Below, piece after piece: positions 27,514-35,155 of a stretch of 64,000 nt of DNA (position 1 is the stretch's first letter; the number at the start of each line of letters is the position of its first letter). The translations under genes were made by a program, and so were the position numbers. The stretch spans positions 124,001 to 188,000 of the forward strand of contig NZ_JACOPX010000001.1 of NCBI RefSeq assembly GCF_015461835.1. Reading direction: 5' to 3'. This DNA is from Pseudomonas neuropathica (GTDB lineage Bacteria; Pseudomonadota; Gammaproteobacteria; Pseudomonadales; Pseudomonadaceae). The notes under the pieces are model-generated. The model was not told where the DNA came from, did no database searches, and saw nothing but the letters and a program-made list of their open reading frames with translations.

Positions 27514-27837
27514 ACGCGCCTGGTTCCCGGCGGACGCACAGTTTGCCGGGGGCTAATACCCGAATAGGCACTTCACAAGCGGGTTTAGCATTGAGCAAAT
27601 GGTTTTGTCTGGCGGTTGCGCGGCGATACAGCGAATGTTTTACGAACGAAATTTCAAATAACCCAGCCAACTCGGGAGGGTCTTTTGGTTGCACGCTGAT
27701 TTCCAGATACCGCCTGACTGGTGAGCCTCGCTGTAGCACAACCGAGGCGCTGAAGGATGAATATACGTTCATCGAAAACATGGCTCGATGCGTCTAGGCT
27801 GCGGGTTCCGACATAGTGACTACAGGAGTAACCCACC
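27514..27837. other. Intergenic region after the fasciclin gene
   Basis: 324 bp. Minus-strand frames here run into the fasciclin gene and look like shadows. No clear terminator, repeat or RNA gene is visible. Confidence 0.5.
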
Positions 27838-27999
27838 ATGTTCTCGCACGAAAGCATCCCGCTTGTGGCCATCTTCATCATCATGCTCATCGGCGTGCTT
27901 GTGGCCTTCCTGCATCCGGTGCACGCGTTCTTAAGCTGGCTTCGGAGACGGAGTGAAAGATCCTCTTCTCGCTCTTCGAAAGAAGCGGATTCGCGCTGA
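27838..27999 (+). CDS. Small single-pass membrane protein (53 aa)
   Basis: ATG 27838 lies 10 bp after CAGGAG and opens 53 codons. The sequence starts MFSHESIPLVAIFIIMLIGV, continuing hydrophobic to about residue 24, then turns strongly basic and serine-rich (LSWLRRRSERSSSRSS). That is one membrane segment with a cytoplasmic basic tail by the positive-inside rule. A short hairpin terminator follows at 28012. Function unknown. Confidence 0.55.
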   Translation: MFSHESIPLVAIFIIMLIGVLVAFLHPVHAFLSWLRRRSERSSSRSSKEADSR

Positions 28000-28011
28000 A
28001 TTAATCCCTAC

Positions 28012-28038
28012 AAGCCCGGCTACGTCCGGGTATCTTTT
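28012..28038 (+). terminator. Probable terminator of the 53-aa gene
   Basis: CCCGG (28015) and CCGGG (28026) with loop CTACGT, then TATCTTTT. The stem is short but correctly placed 13 bp after the stop. Confidence 0.55.
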
Positions 28039-28296
28039 CGTAACGCCATGCAGCCTGCAGATATTAGCCGCTGGGCATTCGAGAGACTTGGATGAATCTG
28101 CGAGCTATGACAACCGCCTCGTATCAAACTGCTGCACACCACCCGAATGCACTCCACTCCGCGCCCAACGGCAACCAGCGGAATGGATGAGTGCATCCAG
28201 GTTTTGTTGGATAACATCCCGTTCCCAATATCTGCGACGCTCGCGGAGGCCGTTCAGGAGTCGTGCGACAGGATCAGCAACAGGCGCCGGTATCAA

Positions 28297-28620
28297 TCAT
28301 TTCTGATCAGAGGATCTGCCAATCTCCTCACGCGTAGGCATCGTCCAGTCTGAGGCGCGTCTTTCATGAATTGAGTCGGGCTTATGACCTTCGTAACCAA
28401 ACATCAATAAGTAAAACCCCAGCGCCACTGCAGCCAGTACAGCCCTACCCACAGGGTTCGCATCCTTCGCTAACCCACCGGGTCCGATAGCTACCCAGCC
28501 ACCCCGAACATAAGCGAAGACAGCCTGCGTAAACCATGCTTGCGCCGCTACAGATGTCCAAAACTGACTCCACTCGCCTTTAAATCGCAAAAATGCGCCC
28601 ACAACAGATGCGCCTACCAT
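28297..28620 (-). CDS. Hypothetical membrane protein (107 aa)
   Basis: Starting at ATG 28620 (a TTG at 28635 is also possible), the product has hydrophobic segments near the N-terminus and at LAAVALGFYLLMFGY, with a charged C-terminal tail (ERRASDWTMPTREEIGRSS). No family is recognised. Base composition here is more AT-rich than neighbouring core genes. The preceding 297 bp (28000-28296) show only the short terminator. Confidence 0.45.
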   Translation of the reverse strand: MVGASVVGAFLRFKGEWSQFWTSVAAQAWFTQAVFAYVRGGWVAIGPGGLAKDANPVGRAVLAAVALGFYLLMFGYEGHKPDSIHERRASDWTMPTREEIGRSSDQK

Positions 28621-28635
28621 CCATCCCAGAATCAA

Positions 28636-29119
28636 ATAGCGAAAACGCTGAGAACAACTAGAACACGGTTCTCCTGCTCCATATTTGTCCCATCTCTAGT
28701 TCAGAAAAACGATGTGATTGCACTATCGAGACTTTAAATATCGGCCGATGTGCGCCCGACATAAACCAGACATTTTTAAGCCCCACCCCTGAAAAGTCAG
28801 CCGCCATAGCAGCAAATCAAATGGCACGCCGATGAAGGGAGCAATGTTGCGCAGAAGGTTTGACCTGGCCAAGGAAGCTGCCGGGCAGCTTAAGGCTGAG
28901 TTTCAGAGGCGAGATTTGCGCGCCAAGGCAGGTGCAGAAAAGGCAGAGTCCAGCGTGAGATTTTGCAGGCGGGGAATCAACTTGAGTGTACGACCGCGAT
29001 AATGACCGAGCCATACATCAGGAATCGCAAGGGCAAACAGCAATGCCAACCAAATGATTGCGGACCAGAAACAAACAAGGGCTTGCATCAGCTTTCGCCG
29101 GCAAACCCTTGATTTAAGA
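28636..29119. other. Long intergenic region downstream of tRNA-Leu
   Basis: 484 bp with no well-supported gene. A 61-codon minus-strand frame at 28903-29088 (MQALVCFWSAIIWLALLFAL) is hydrophobic at its start, but it has no ribosome site and begins 32 bp from the tRNA 3' end. No second copy of the tRNA 3' end was seen, so there is no evidence of an integrated element. Confidence 0.45.
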
Positions 29120-29206
29120 TGGTGCCCGAAGCCGGAATCGAACCGGCACGCCCTTACGAGCGGGGGATTTTAAGTCCCATGCGTCTACCAGTTTCGCCAT
29201 TCGGGC
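29120..29206 (-). tRNA. tRNA-Leu (anticodon UAA)
   Basis: The minus strand reads GCCCGAATGGCGAAACTGG from 29206. It folds as an 87-nt class II tRNA with a long variable arm; the anticodon loop ACTTAAAA centres on TAA. The T-arm GGTTCGAATCC and encoded 3' CCA (29120-29122) are present, and the acceptor stem GCCCGAA/TTCGGGC pairs perfectly. Confidence 0.97.
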
Positions 29207-29360
29207 GGTAGCGCGGTGCTGCTGTCTTCTGCTGCACAGTCGCGATCCTGACAGGATCAAGCCTTGAACAGCAGTGCGGGAAATATATACATCACTTCCC
29301 GGTGAAGCAAGTTTGCAATGACCGTTTTTCAAGACCAAATCTTGCGGTACTTTGCAAATA

Positions 29361-29398
29361 AAAAAGCTCCGTAAATCATGGATCTACGGAGCTTGTTT
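29361..29398 (-). terminator. Terminator between tRNA-Cys and tRNA-Leu
   Basis: 10-bp stem AAGCTCCGTA (29364-29373) and TACGGAGCTT (29385-29394). On the minus strand it is followed by a T6 run. It would end the gacA-uvrC-pgsA-tRNA transcript and leave tRNA-Leu with its own promoter. Confidence 0.85.
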
Positions 29399-29402
29399 AT
29401 AG

Positions 29403-29476
29403 TGGAGGCCGAGGTCGGAATCGAACCGGCGTAGGTGGATTTGCAATCCACTGCATAACCATTTTGCTACTCGGCC
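29403..29476 (-). tRNA. tRNA-Cys (anticodon GCA)
   Basis: 74 nt on the minus strand from 29476, starting GGCCGAGTAGC. The anticodon loop contains TTGCAAT. T-arm GGTTCGATTCC, acceptor stem GGCCGAG/CTCGGCC and encoded CCA are all present. Confidence 0.97.
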
Positions 29477-29523
29477 TCAAAGTATCTGCTGTCAGTAGCA
29501 CAACAACAAACACTGTACAAACT

Positions 29524-29599
<76 letters not shown>

Positions 29600-29659
29600 T
29601 TGGTGATGCGCATTCTATAGAATTAAGAAGCTCCGTCAACCCCTTGATTCAAAAAAGTT

Positions 29660-30220
29660 TTATTTCTTTTCAACATCAGTCTTCAGGTGCGGCCAGGCGG
29701 CGCGCAGGTACTGCACCATCGACCACAAGGTCAGGCCGGCAGAGACCATCAGCAAGGCATAACCCAAGATAACCCAGAAACTGAAGTCCTTCGGGTTGGC
29801 CAACAGAATGACCAGCGCAAGCATCTGCGCCGCGGTTTTCCACTTGCCCAGATTTGAAACGGCTACGTGGGCACGGGCGCCGAGTTCGGCCATCCATTCA
29901 CGCAAGGCCGACACCACAATCTCGCGACCGATGATGACAGCAGCCGGCAGAGTGAGCCAGAGATTGCCGTGCTCTTGAACCAGCAGCACCAGAGCCACCG
30001 CAACCATGAGCTTGTCGGCTACCGGATCGAGAAACGCCCCGAACGGAGTGCTTTGCTCAAGACGTCGAGCCAGATAACCGTCCAGCCAATCCGTCGCTGC
30101 TGCAAAGGCAAACACCGAGGCGGAGGCCATGTAACTCCACTGATAAGGCAGATAGAACAGCAAAATGAAGATCGGAATGAGCAGGACGCGTAGAACGGTA
30201 ATCAGATTAGGGATATTCAT
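29660..30220 (-). CDS. pgsA: CDP-diacylglycerol-glycerol-3-phosphate 3-phosphatidyltransferase
   Basis: From ATG 30220 the product is 186 aa (a GTG two codons earlier is less likely). It is an integral membrane enzyme with about five spans that makes phosphatidylglycerol phosphate, the committed step to PG and cardiolipin. The CDP-alcohol phosphotransferase motif D-G-x2-A-R-x8-G-x3-D-x3-D is intact from DGYLARR to [10 protein letters not shown]. It follows uvrC in the conserved gacA-uvrC-pgsA order and precedes the tRNA pair. Confidence 0.95.
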   Translation of the reverse strand: MNIPNLITVLRVLLIPIFILLFYLPYQWSYMASASVFAFAAATDWLDGYLARRLEQSTPFGAFLDPVADKLMVAVALVLLVQEHGNLWLTLPAAVIIGREIVVSALREWMAELGARAHVAVSNLGKWKTAAQMLALVILLANPKDFSFWVILGYALLMVSAGLTLWSMVQYLRAAWPHLKTDVEKK

Positions 30221-30252
30221 CGGCACAACTGGCTACGAGGTGAAGGGGCATT

Positions 30253-32076
30253 CTACTCGCTATGCAGGTTCGCATAAATCGACTCTGCGAGCTTTTTACT
30301 GATCCCCGGGGCTTTGGCGATCTCTTCGATGCTTGCACGAGTGAGCTCCTGCAATCCACCAAAATGTTTCAACAAGTCGCGACGTCGGGTCGGCCCAACG
30401 CCGGCAACGCCTTCCAGCGTTGACGTACGGCGGGTTTTGCCTCGGCGTGCGCGGTGTCCGGTAATCGCGAAGCGGTGCGCCTCATCGCGAATCTGTTGAA
30501 TCAAGTGCAGCGCCGGCGAGTCGCCACGTAAGGTGAACTCATGCGCCGCATCATTCAGATACAACGTTTCGAAGCCCGCCTTGCGAGTAGCGCCTTTGGC
30601 AACACCGAGCAGGATCAGGTCCGGCACAGCCAACTCGTTGAGAACATCGCGAGCCATCGACAGCTGGCCCTTGCCACCGTCCACCAGCAAGATGTCTGGC
30701 AACTTGCCCTCGCCTTCCTTGAGTTTGCTGAAGCGTCGCGTCAAGGCCTGATGCATGGCGGCATAGTCGTCACCCGCCGTGACCCCTTCGATGTTATAGC
30801 GCCGGTAGTCCGACTTGATCGCGCCTTCCGGGCCAAAGACCACACAAGAAGCAACCGTCGCCTCACCGCTGGAATGGCTGATGTCGTAGCATTCCAGGCG
30901 TTGCGGCGGCTCATCCAGATTCAACACTTCGGCCAAGGCTTCAAAGCGCGCGGCGGTGTGTTGGCGGTTGGCCAGGCGTGCGCCCAACGCCTGCTCGGCG
31001 TTGGTGACGGCCAGTTGCTGCCAGCGTGCCCGCGTACCGCGCACCCGATGACTGATGGCAAGCTCGCGACCACGCAACTCATGGATCGCTTCGATCAACG
31101 TTGGAAAATCTTCATGCACCACGTTGACGATCAGCTCACTCGGCAAATCGCGCTCAGGGCTGCTGATGAAATACTGGCCAAGAAACGCGGCCATGACTTC
31201 CGACACGTCCTCTTCGATGCCGACTTGCGGAAAGAAATTCTTGCTGCCCAACACGCGTCCGCCACGCACACTGATCAGGTGCACGCAGGCGCCACCCGGG
31301 TTGACGAATGCCGCGATGACATCGATATCCCCTGTGCCGCCTTCCATGCTTTGTTGATCCTGAACCCTGCGCAGCAGCGCGATCTGGTCACGCAACTCGG
31401 CGGCTCGTTCGAACTCCAGGTTGATCGCCGCCTCCTCCATCGCCGTGGACAGCTCGTTGGTCAGCGCGTGACTGCGCCCCTCAAGAAACATGACCGAGTG
31501 GCGCACGTCTTCGGCATACACGTCAGGCTCGACCAGCCCCACGCAAGGCGCCTTGCAGCGCTTGATCTGATACTGCAGACATGGACGGGTACGGTTCTTG
31601 TAGTAGCTGTCTTCACACTGCCGAACGAAGAAGGTCTTTTGCAGCAGACTCAGGCTTTCACGTATGGCGCCGGCACTCGGATAGGGACCGAAGTACTTGC
31701 CCTTGGCCTTTTTGGCACCGCGATGAATGCTCAGGCGCGGAAACTGGCCGTCGGACAGAAACACATAGGGATAGGATTTGTCGTCGCGCAGCAGGATATT
31801 GTACGGCGGCCGCCACTCCTTGATCAGCGTCTGCTCAAGCAGCAGCGCTTCGGTTTCGTTGGCGGTGATGGTCGTTTCGACCTGCGCAATGCGCCCCACC
31901 AACGCGGCAGTCTTGGGCGCCAGGCCGGTTTTGCGAAAGTAGCTGGCCAGGCGTTTTTTCAGGTTCTTGGCCTTGCCCACGTACAACAGGCGTGCATCGC
32001 TGTCGAACATGCGATAGACGCCTGGGCGCCCGCTGACTGTCGACAGAAACGCGCCGGAATCGAATGTTTCAGTCAT
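30253..32076 (-). CDS. uvrC: Excinuclease ABC subunit C
   Basis: A 607-aa protein making the 3' and 5' incisions of nucleotide excision repair. It has an N-terminal GIY-YIG nuclease ([20 protein letters not shown]), a UVR domain that binds UvrB ([18 protein letters not shown]), an RNase H-like 5' nuclease ([27 protein letters not shown]) and C-terminal helix-hairpin-helix motifs ([20 protein letters not shown]). It begins 2 bp after gacA, the arrangement conserved in gamma-proteobacteria. Confidence 0.97.
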   Translation of the reverse strand: MTETFDSGAFLSTVSGRPGVYRMFDSDARLLYVGKAKNLKKRLASYFRKTGLAPKTAALVGRIAQVETTITANETEALLLEQTLIKEWRPPYNILLRDDKSYPYVFLSDGQFPRLSIHRGAKKAKGKYFGPYPSAGAIRESLSLLQKTFFVRQCEDSYYKNRTRPCLQYQIKRCKAPCVGLVEPDVYAEDVRHSVMFLEGRSHALTNELSTAMEEAAINLEFERAAELRDQIALLRRVQDQQSMEGGTGDIDVIAAFVNPGGACVHLISVRGGRVLGSKNFFPQVGIEEDVSEVMAAFLGQYFISSPERDLPSELIVNVVHEDFPTLIEAIHELRGRELAISHRVRGTRARWQQLAVTNAEQALGARLANRQHTAARFEALAEVLNLDEPPQRLECYDISHSSGEATVASCVVFGPEGAIKSDYRRYNIEGVTAGDDYAAMHQALTRRFSKLKEGEGKLPDILLVDGGKGQLSMARDVLNELAVPDLILLGVAKGATRKAGFETLYLNDAAHEFTLRGDSPALHLIQQIRDEAHRFAITGHRARRGKTRRTSTLEGVAGVGPTRRRDLLKHFGGLQELTRASIEEIAKAPGISKKLAESIYANLHSE

Positions 32077-32078
32077 GG

Positions 32079-32720
32079 TCAGAGGCTGGCATCAACCATG
32101 CCGTGACGAACCGCCAACAGGGTCAACTCGACATCGCTGCTGATCGAAAGCTTCTCGAAAATACGATAGCGGTAGGTGTTCACGGTTTTCGGCGACAGGC
32201 ACAATTTGTCGGAAATGATCTGTACCTTCTGACAGCCGACAATCATCAAGGCGATCTGAATTTCGCGTTCGGACAAGGCATCGAAGGGAGAGTCGTTGGA
32301 GGGCTGGAAGGATTTGATCGCCAATTGCTGGGCAATCTGCGGACTGATATAGCGTTGACCGGCAAATACCAGGCGAATCGCCTGGACCATTTCCGGCAAA
32401 CCCGCGCCCTTGGTCAGATAACCCGCAGCACCGGCCTGCAACAAGCGTGTCGGGAAAGGATCTTCCTCACACACCGTGACCGCGACCACCTTGATATCCG
32501 GATGACTGCGCAACAGTTTGCGCGTGGCTTCCAAGCCGCCGATGCCAGGCATCTTGACGTCCATCAGCACCACATCGGGCTTCAACTCTCGGGCCTTGAT
32601 CAGGGACTCTTCCCCGGATTCGGCCTGGCCAACCACCTGCAAGCCATCGATATCGGCCAGCATACGTGTAATGCCTGTACGAACGAGATCATGGTCATCG
32701 ACCACTAGCACCCTAATCAA
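32079..32720 (-). CDS. gacA: Response regulator GacA (TTG start)
   Basis: A 213-aa LuxR/FixJ-type regulator of the GacS/GacA pathway, which in Pseudomonas activates the Rsm small RNAs and secondary metabolism. Receiver domain: DDHDLVR acidic pocket, phospho-acceptor Asp in [10 protein letters not shown], Lys in YLTKGAG. The helix-turn-helix begins at [11 protein letters not shown] and contains [19 protein letters not shown]. The start is taken as TTG 32720, preceded by GAGGTG and matching the family N-terminus I-R-V-L-V-V-D-D-H; an ATG at 32744 adds eight unconserved residues. It is the first gene of gacA-uvrC-pgsA. Confidence 0.96.
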   Translation of the reverse strand: MIRVLVVDDHDLVRTGITRMLADIDGLQVVGQAESGEESLIKARELKPDVVLMDVKMPGIGGLEATRKLLRSHPDIKVVAVTVCEEDPFPTRLLQAGAAGYLTKGAGLPEMVQAIRLVFAGQRYISPQIAQQLAIKSFQPSNDSPFDALSEREIQIALMIVGCQKVQIISDKLCLSPKTVNTYRYRIFEKLSISSDVELTLLAVRHGMVDASL

Positions 32721-32847
32721 GCAGACACCTCGCGATATGGTCATATTGGGATGCCGGACACCTTAGCAAAAAGTGCCACGCAGACCTAGCGGAAAGCGTC
32801 ATTTAAAAAGTTTCAATTCATCATTGAAGGCTTGCCGGCCGTGGGTT

Positions 32848-33291
32848 TCAGCGCACATGTGTACTGATATCAAGCTGCATTCGCAGAAAACACTCGTCCG
32901 CGCCCTGAACCTGTAGTCCTTTTCTCTCATACAAGTTTCTCGCCGGATTATTCTCGAATACGGTCAGGCGTAGAGCCGGGCGTCTTTCTTTGCGAACCAT
33001 GTCGATAACCTGATCGATCGCCCAAGAACCAGCACCCTGCCCCTGATACGTTTCAGCAATTTGCAGTTCACGAATGTACAGCGCGCGCATATCCCGACTG
33101 AGACTGAGAAAGCCCACTGGCACATCACCCTTCACTATCAGCCAGTTTTGCCGCCCCAACCATGCCACGTCGAACGCTTCGTCCTGCCATAGCAGGCCAT
33201 GGCGAATGTAGTAGCGCAGCATGTTCTGACAGGTAAGATCACGGGCAAACGCCAGATCTTCTGGAACCGCCAATCGTAAGTGGAATGTCAT
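32848..33291 (-). CDS. GNAT-family N-acetyltransferase
   Basis: From ATG 33291 the product is 147 aa with the GNAT core: beta strands around WLIVKGDVPVGFLSL, the acetyl-CoA loop LQIAETYQGQGAGSWAID and the C-terminal motif LTVFENNPARNLYERKGLQV. The ATG overlaps the TGA of a 39-codon frame (TGATG), and its own ribosome site is weak, so translation is probably coupled. Substrate unknown. A GTG-initiated extension to 33327 is possible but lacks a ribosome site. Confidence 0.85.
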   Translation of the reverse strand: MTFHLRLAVPEDLAFARDLTCQNMLRYYIRHGLLWQDEAFDVAWLGRQNWLIVKGDVPVGFLSLSRDMRALYIRELQIAETYQGQGAGSWAIDQVIDMVRKERRPALRLTVFENNPARNLYERKGLQVQGADECFLRMQLDISTHVR

Positions 33292-33410
33292 CAGGCTTGC
33301 ACTACAGGAACAATTCGCCCCAGCCACGCACCCACGACACGCTCGGCCATGACCAACAGATCACCGGCAATGAGCAGAGACTGGGCAGCAGCAATGTTTT
33401 GTGTCGACAC
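33291..33410 (-). CDS. Possible 39-aa small protein coupled to the GNAT gene
   Basis: GTG at 33410, preceded by AAGGATGAACC, opens 39 codons beginning VSTQNIAAAQSLLIAGDLLV and ending TGA at 33291, where the GNAT ATG begins in TGATG. The product is predicted helical and amphipathic or weakly hydrophobic (LLIAGDLLVMAERVV). It could be a genuine small protein or a translational control element for the acetyltransferase. Confidence 0.45.
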   Translation of the reverse strand: MSTQNIAAAQSLLIAGDLLVMAERVVGAWLGRIVPVVQA

Positions 33411-33561
33411 GGTTCATCCTTGGTCATCAAGCGAAGTGCAGAATGTCACAACTCCAGCGCGACGCTAGCAATAGATGTTTTGTTGATTACGCGATAGCAA
33501 TTTCTGATTGCTGAGGCGTATCGGCCTCTAGTAAGCTCGGCCCATTCATTGGAGACAGACC

Positions 33562-33690
33562 ATGTTCAACGCCCTCTCACAGCTTCGTACTGCCAGCGCC
33601 TTGCGCTCGGTTGCGGCTGCCCGGGTGAATGACGTTTGCGCTCCGGTCAGCTTTTATTTTGGGTATTGGTTTAGCCACTGGCGCGCCTGA
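33562..33690 (+). CDS. Aromatic-rich leader peptide 1 of the DAHP synthase gene (42 aa)
   Basis: ATG 33562 follows GGAG (33551). The 42-aa peptide ends in FYFGYWFSHWRA: residues 31-40 contain three Phe, two Tyr, two Trp and one His. Its aromatic codons lie on the left arm and loop of a hairpin (33658-33698), and the stop codon TGA touches the right arm. A strong terminator follows at 33740. This is the classic form of a translation-coupled transcription attenuator; shortage of charged aromatic tRNAs would stall the ribosome and allow read-through to the DAHP synthase gene. Confidence 0.8.
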   Translation: MFNALSQLRTASALRSVAAARVNDVCAPVSFYFGYWFSHWRA

Positions 33691-33698
33691 TACCCAAA
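33658..33698 (+). promoter_or_regulatory. Pause hairpin of the attenuator
   Basis: TTTGGGTAT (33658-33666) and ATACCCAAA (33690-33698) are perfect 9-nt inverted arms. They bracket the aromatic codons of leader peptide 1, so a stalled ribosome would block this pairing. Confidence 0.7.
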
Positions 33699-33739
33699 CG
33701 GCGCCCATAACAACGGGTCGCCTACCAGAGAATTCTCAA

Positions 33740-33776
33740 CCCCCGGTCGGCCTCCCGACCGGGGGTTTTGTTTTTT
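33740..33776 (+). terminator. Attenuator terminator upstream of DAHP synthase
   Basis: Perfect 11-bp stem: CCCCCGGTCGG (33740-33750) with CCGACCGGGGG (33755-33765) and loop CCTC, followed by TTTTGTTTTTT. It lies 50 bp after the leader peptide stop and 249 bp before the DAHP synthase start, so it must be regulated or leaky. Confidence 0.92.
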
Positions 33777-33825
33777 CAGCCCCAAATTTTTCAGCAACAC
33801 ACCAGACACTTTGAGGATTCACGAA

Positions 33826-33978
33826 ATGAACTACGCCACTTATTACCGTTACGACAGCTTTAACGCCTGGCGATTTACCAGCTTCCGCTCGGGACAGCCT
33901 GCCGCCTCCGATCGGTCACCTACAGGTGGCAAGCACACACACGTAGCCAATACGGCCAATTGTCGAACACCCCAGTAG
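33826..33978 (+). CDS. Tyr/Phe-rich second leader ORF of the DAHP synthase gene (50 aa)
   Basis: ATG 33826 lies 9 bp after GAGGA, just downstream of the attenuator terminator. The 50-aa frame begins MNYATYYRYDSFNAWRFTSF: within 20 residues there are four Tyr, three Phe and one Trp. The rest is polar and not aromatic. It ends TAG at 33978, 46 bp before the DAHP synthase ATG. It is probably a second leader peptide giving a further translation-based control; it could also be a small functional protein. Confidence 0.65.
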   Translation: MNYATYYRYDSFNAWRFTSFRSGQPAASDRSPTGGKHTHVANTANCRTPQ

Positions 33979-34024
33979 GGCCGAGCGAGCGGGAGAACCC
34001 GCCGCCAGCCCAGGAAGACCGAAT

Positions 34025-35101
34025 ATGAACTCGTCCGTTTCTGCTCTGCCGCTGTCCACCCTGAATCCTGCCAACGAAGCATTGACTCTGCGTCTGCCCA
34101 GCTCGTTGCAACTCAAACAGCAATTGCCCCTGAGCAATGCCTTGAGTCAGCAAGTCACCGCCCACCGTCAGGCGGTTCGCGCCATTCTCAACGGCCAGGA
34201 TCAGCGCCTGCTGGTCATCGTCGGGCCCTGCTCTATCCATGATCCGCAATCCGCACTCGAATACGCTGGCAAGCTCGCTCGACTGGCTGAGGAAGTCAGC
34301 GGCGAAATGCTGTTGGTGATGCGAGCCTATGTCGAAAAACCGCGCACCACGGTCGGCTGGAAAGGTCTGGCCTACGACCCGCATCTGGATGGCAGTGATG
34401 ACATGGCTGGCGGCCTTACGCTTTCGCGTGAGCTGATGCTGGAAATGATCCGCCTCGGACTGCCGGTGGCCACCGAGCTGCTGCAACCCATGGCTGCCGG
34501 TTACTTCGATGACCTGTTGAGCTGGGTGGCCATCGGCGCGCGTACCACTGAATCGCAGATCCATCGGGAGATGGCCAGTGGATTGGGCATGCCCGTCGGC
34601 TTCAAGAACGGCACCGACGGCGGTGCCGCCATTGCGGTTGACGCCATGCGTTCGGCAGCCCATCCGCACCGGCATTTCGGCGTCGATAGTCAGGGCCATC
34701 CAGCCATCATTCAAACGCCAGGCAACCCCGACACCCACCTGGTTCTGCGCGGCGGCCATAAAGGGCCGAACCATGATCGCGAGAGCGTGGCCAAAATCCA
34801 TGCCGACCTGGATCGCCTGAAGATTCCGAGCCGGATCATGGTCGATTGCAGCCACGCCAACAGTGGCAAGGACCCGCTACGCCAGCCTGGCGTCTTCAAC
34901 GAAGTGCTTGAGCAACGCCTGCAAGGTGACCGTTCTCTGATCGGCATGATGATCGAGTCTCACCTGTTCGAGGGCTGCCAGCCGCTGAGCGAACCCCTGC
35001 GTTACGGCGTTTCGATTACCGATGGCTGCCTCGGTTTCAGCGCAACGGAGCGTTTGCTGCTGGACGCCTCTCAACGCCTCAGTACACAGACAAAAGGCTG
35101 A
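34025..35101 (+). CDS. 3-deoxy-7-phosphoheptulonate (DAHP) synthase, class I
   Basis: A 358-aa enzyme of the AroF/AroG/AroH type that condenses phosphoenolpyruvate and erythrose 4-phosphate, the first step of the shikimate pathway. Motifs: LLVIVGPCSIHDP, RAYVEKPRTTVGWKGL (substrate-binding KPRT), IGARTTESQIHREMASGL, VGFKNGTDGG and VDCSHANSGKDP (metal-site His). Feedback specificity (Phe, Tyr or Trp) cannot be assigned safely from sequence. Two aromatic-rich leaders and an attenuator upstream indicate control by aromatic amino-acid supply. GGAAG precedes the ATG. Confidence 0.93.
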   Translation: MNSSVSALPLSTLNPANEALTLRLPSSLQLKQQLPLSNALSQQVTAHRQAVRAILNGQDQRLLVIVGPCSIHDPQSALEYAGKLARLAEEVSGEMLLVMRAYVEKPRTTVGWKGLAYDPHLDGSDDMAGGLTLSRELMLEMIRLGLPVATELLQPMAAGYFDDLLSWVAIGARTTESQIHREMASGLGMPVGFKNGTDGGAAIAVDAMRSAAHPHRHFGVDSQGHPAIIQTPGNPDTHLVLRGGHKGPNHDRESVAKIHADLDRLKIPSRIMVDCSHANSGKDPLRQPGVFNEVLEQRLQGDRSLIGMMIESHLFEGCQPLSEPLRYGVSITDGCLGFSATERLLLDASQRLSTQTKG

Positions 35102-35109
35102 TTATCCGG

Positions 35110-35145
35110 CCAGCCCCGCGGATTTATTGCAAACCGCAGGGCTGG
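35110..35145. repeat. Inverted repeat after DAHP synthase
   Basis: CCAGCCC (35110) and GGGCTGG (35139) flank an inner CGCGG/CCGCA pair. It lies between convergent genes and has no T-run, so it is at best a weak terminator for both. Confidence 0.5.
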
Positions 35146-35155
35146 TCACGCCGCG

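Noticed and set aside
28903..29088. 61-codon hydrophobic frame downstream of tRNA-Leu as a gene
   Set aside because: No ribosome site, no neighbour context and only 32 bp from the tRNA; kept only as a remark in the intergenic entry.
28636..29206. tRNA-Leu as an integration site of a genomic island
   Set aside because: No direct repeat of the tRNA 3' end and no integrase near it in the window; the recombinase at 8160 is far away and of another type.
30541..32106. 521-codon frame antisense to uvrC
   Set aside because: Shadow frame; UvrC domains are complete on the minus strand.
33629..33814. 61-codon frame across the attenuator
   Set aside because: It overlaps the leader peptide in another frame, has no ribosome site and runs through the terminator hairpin.
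35110..35145. Inverted repeat after DAHP synthase as a strong terminator
   Set aside because: The stem is good but there is no T-run on either side; listed only as a repeat.
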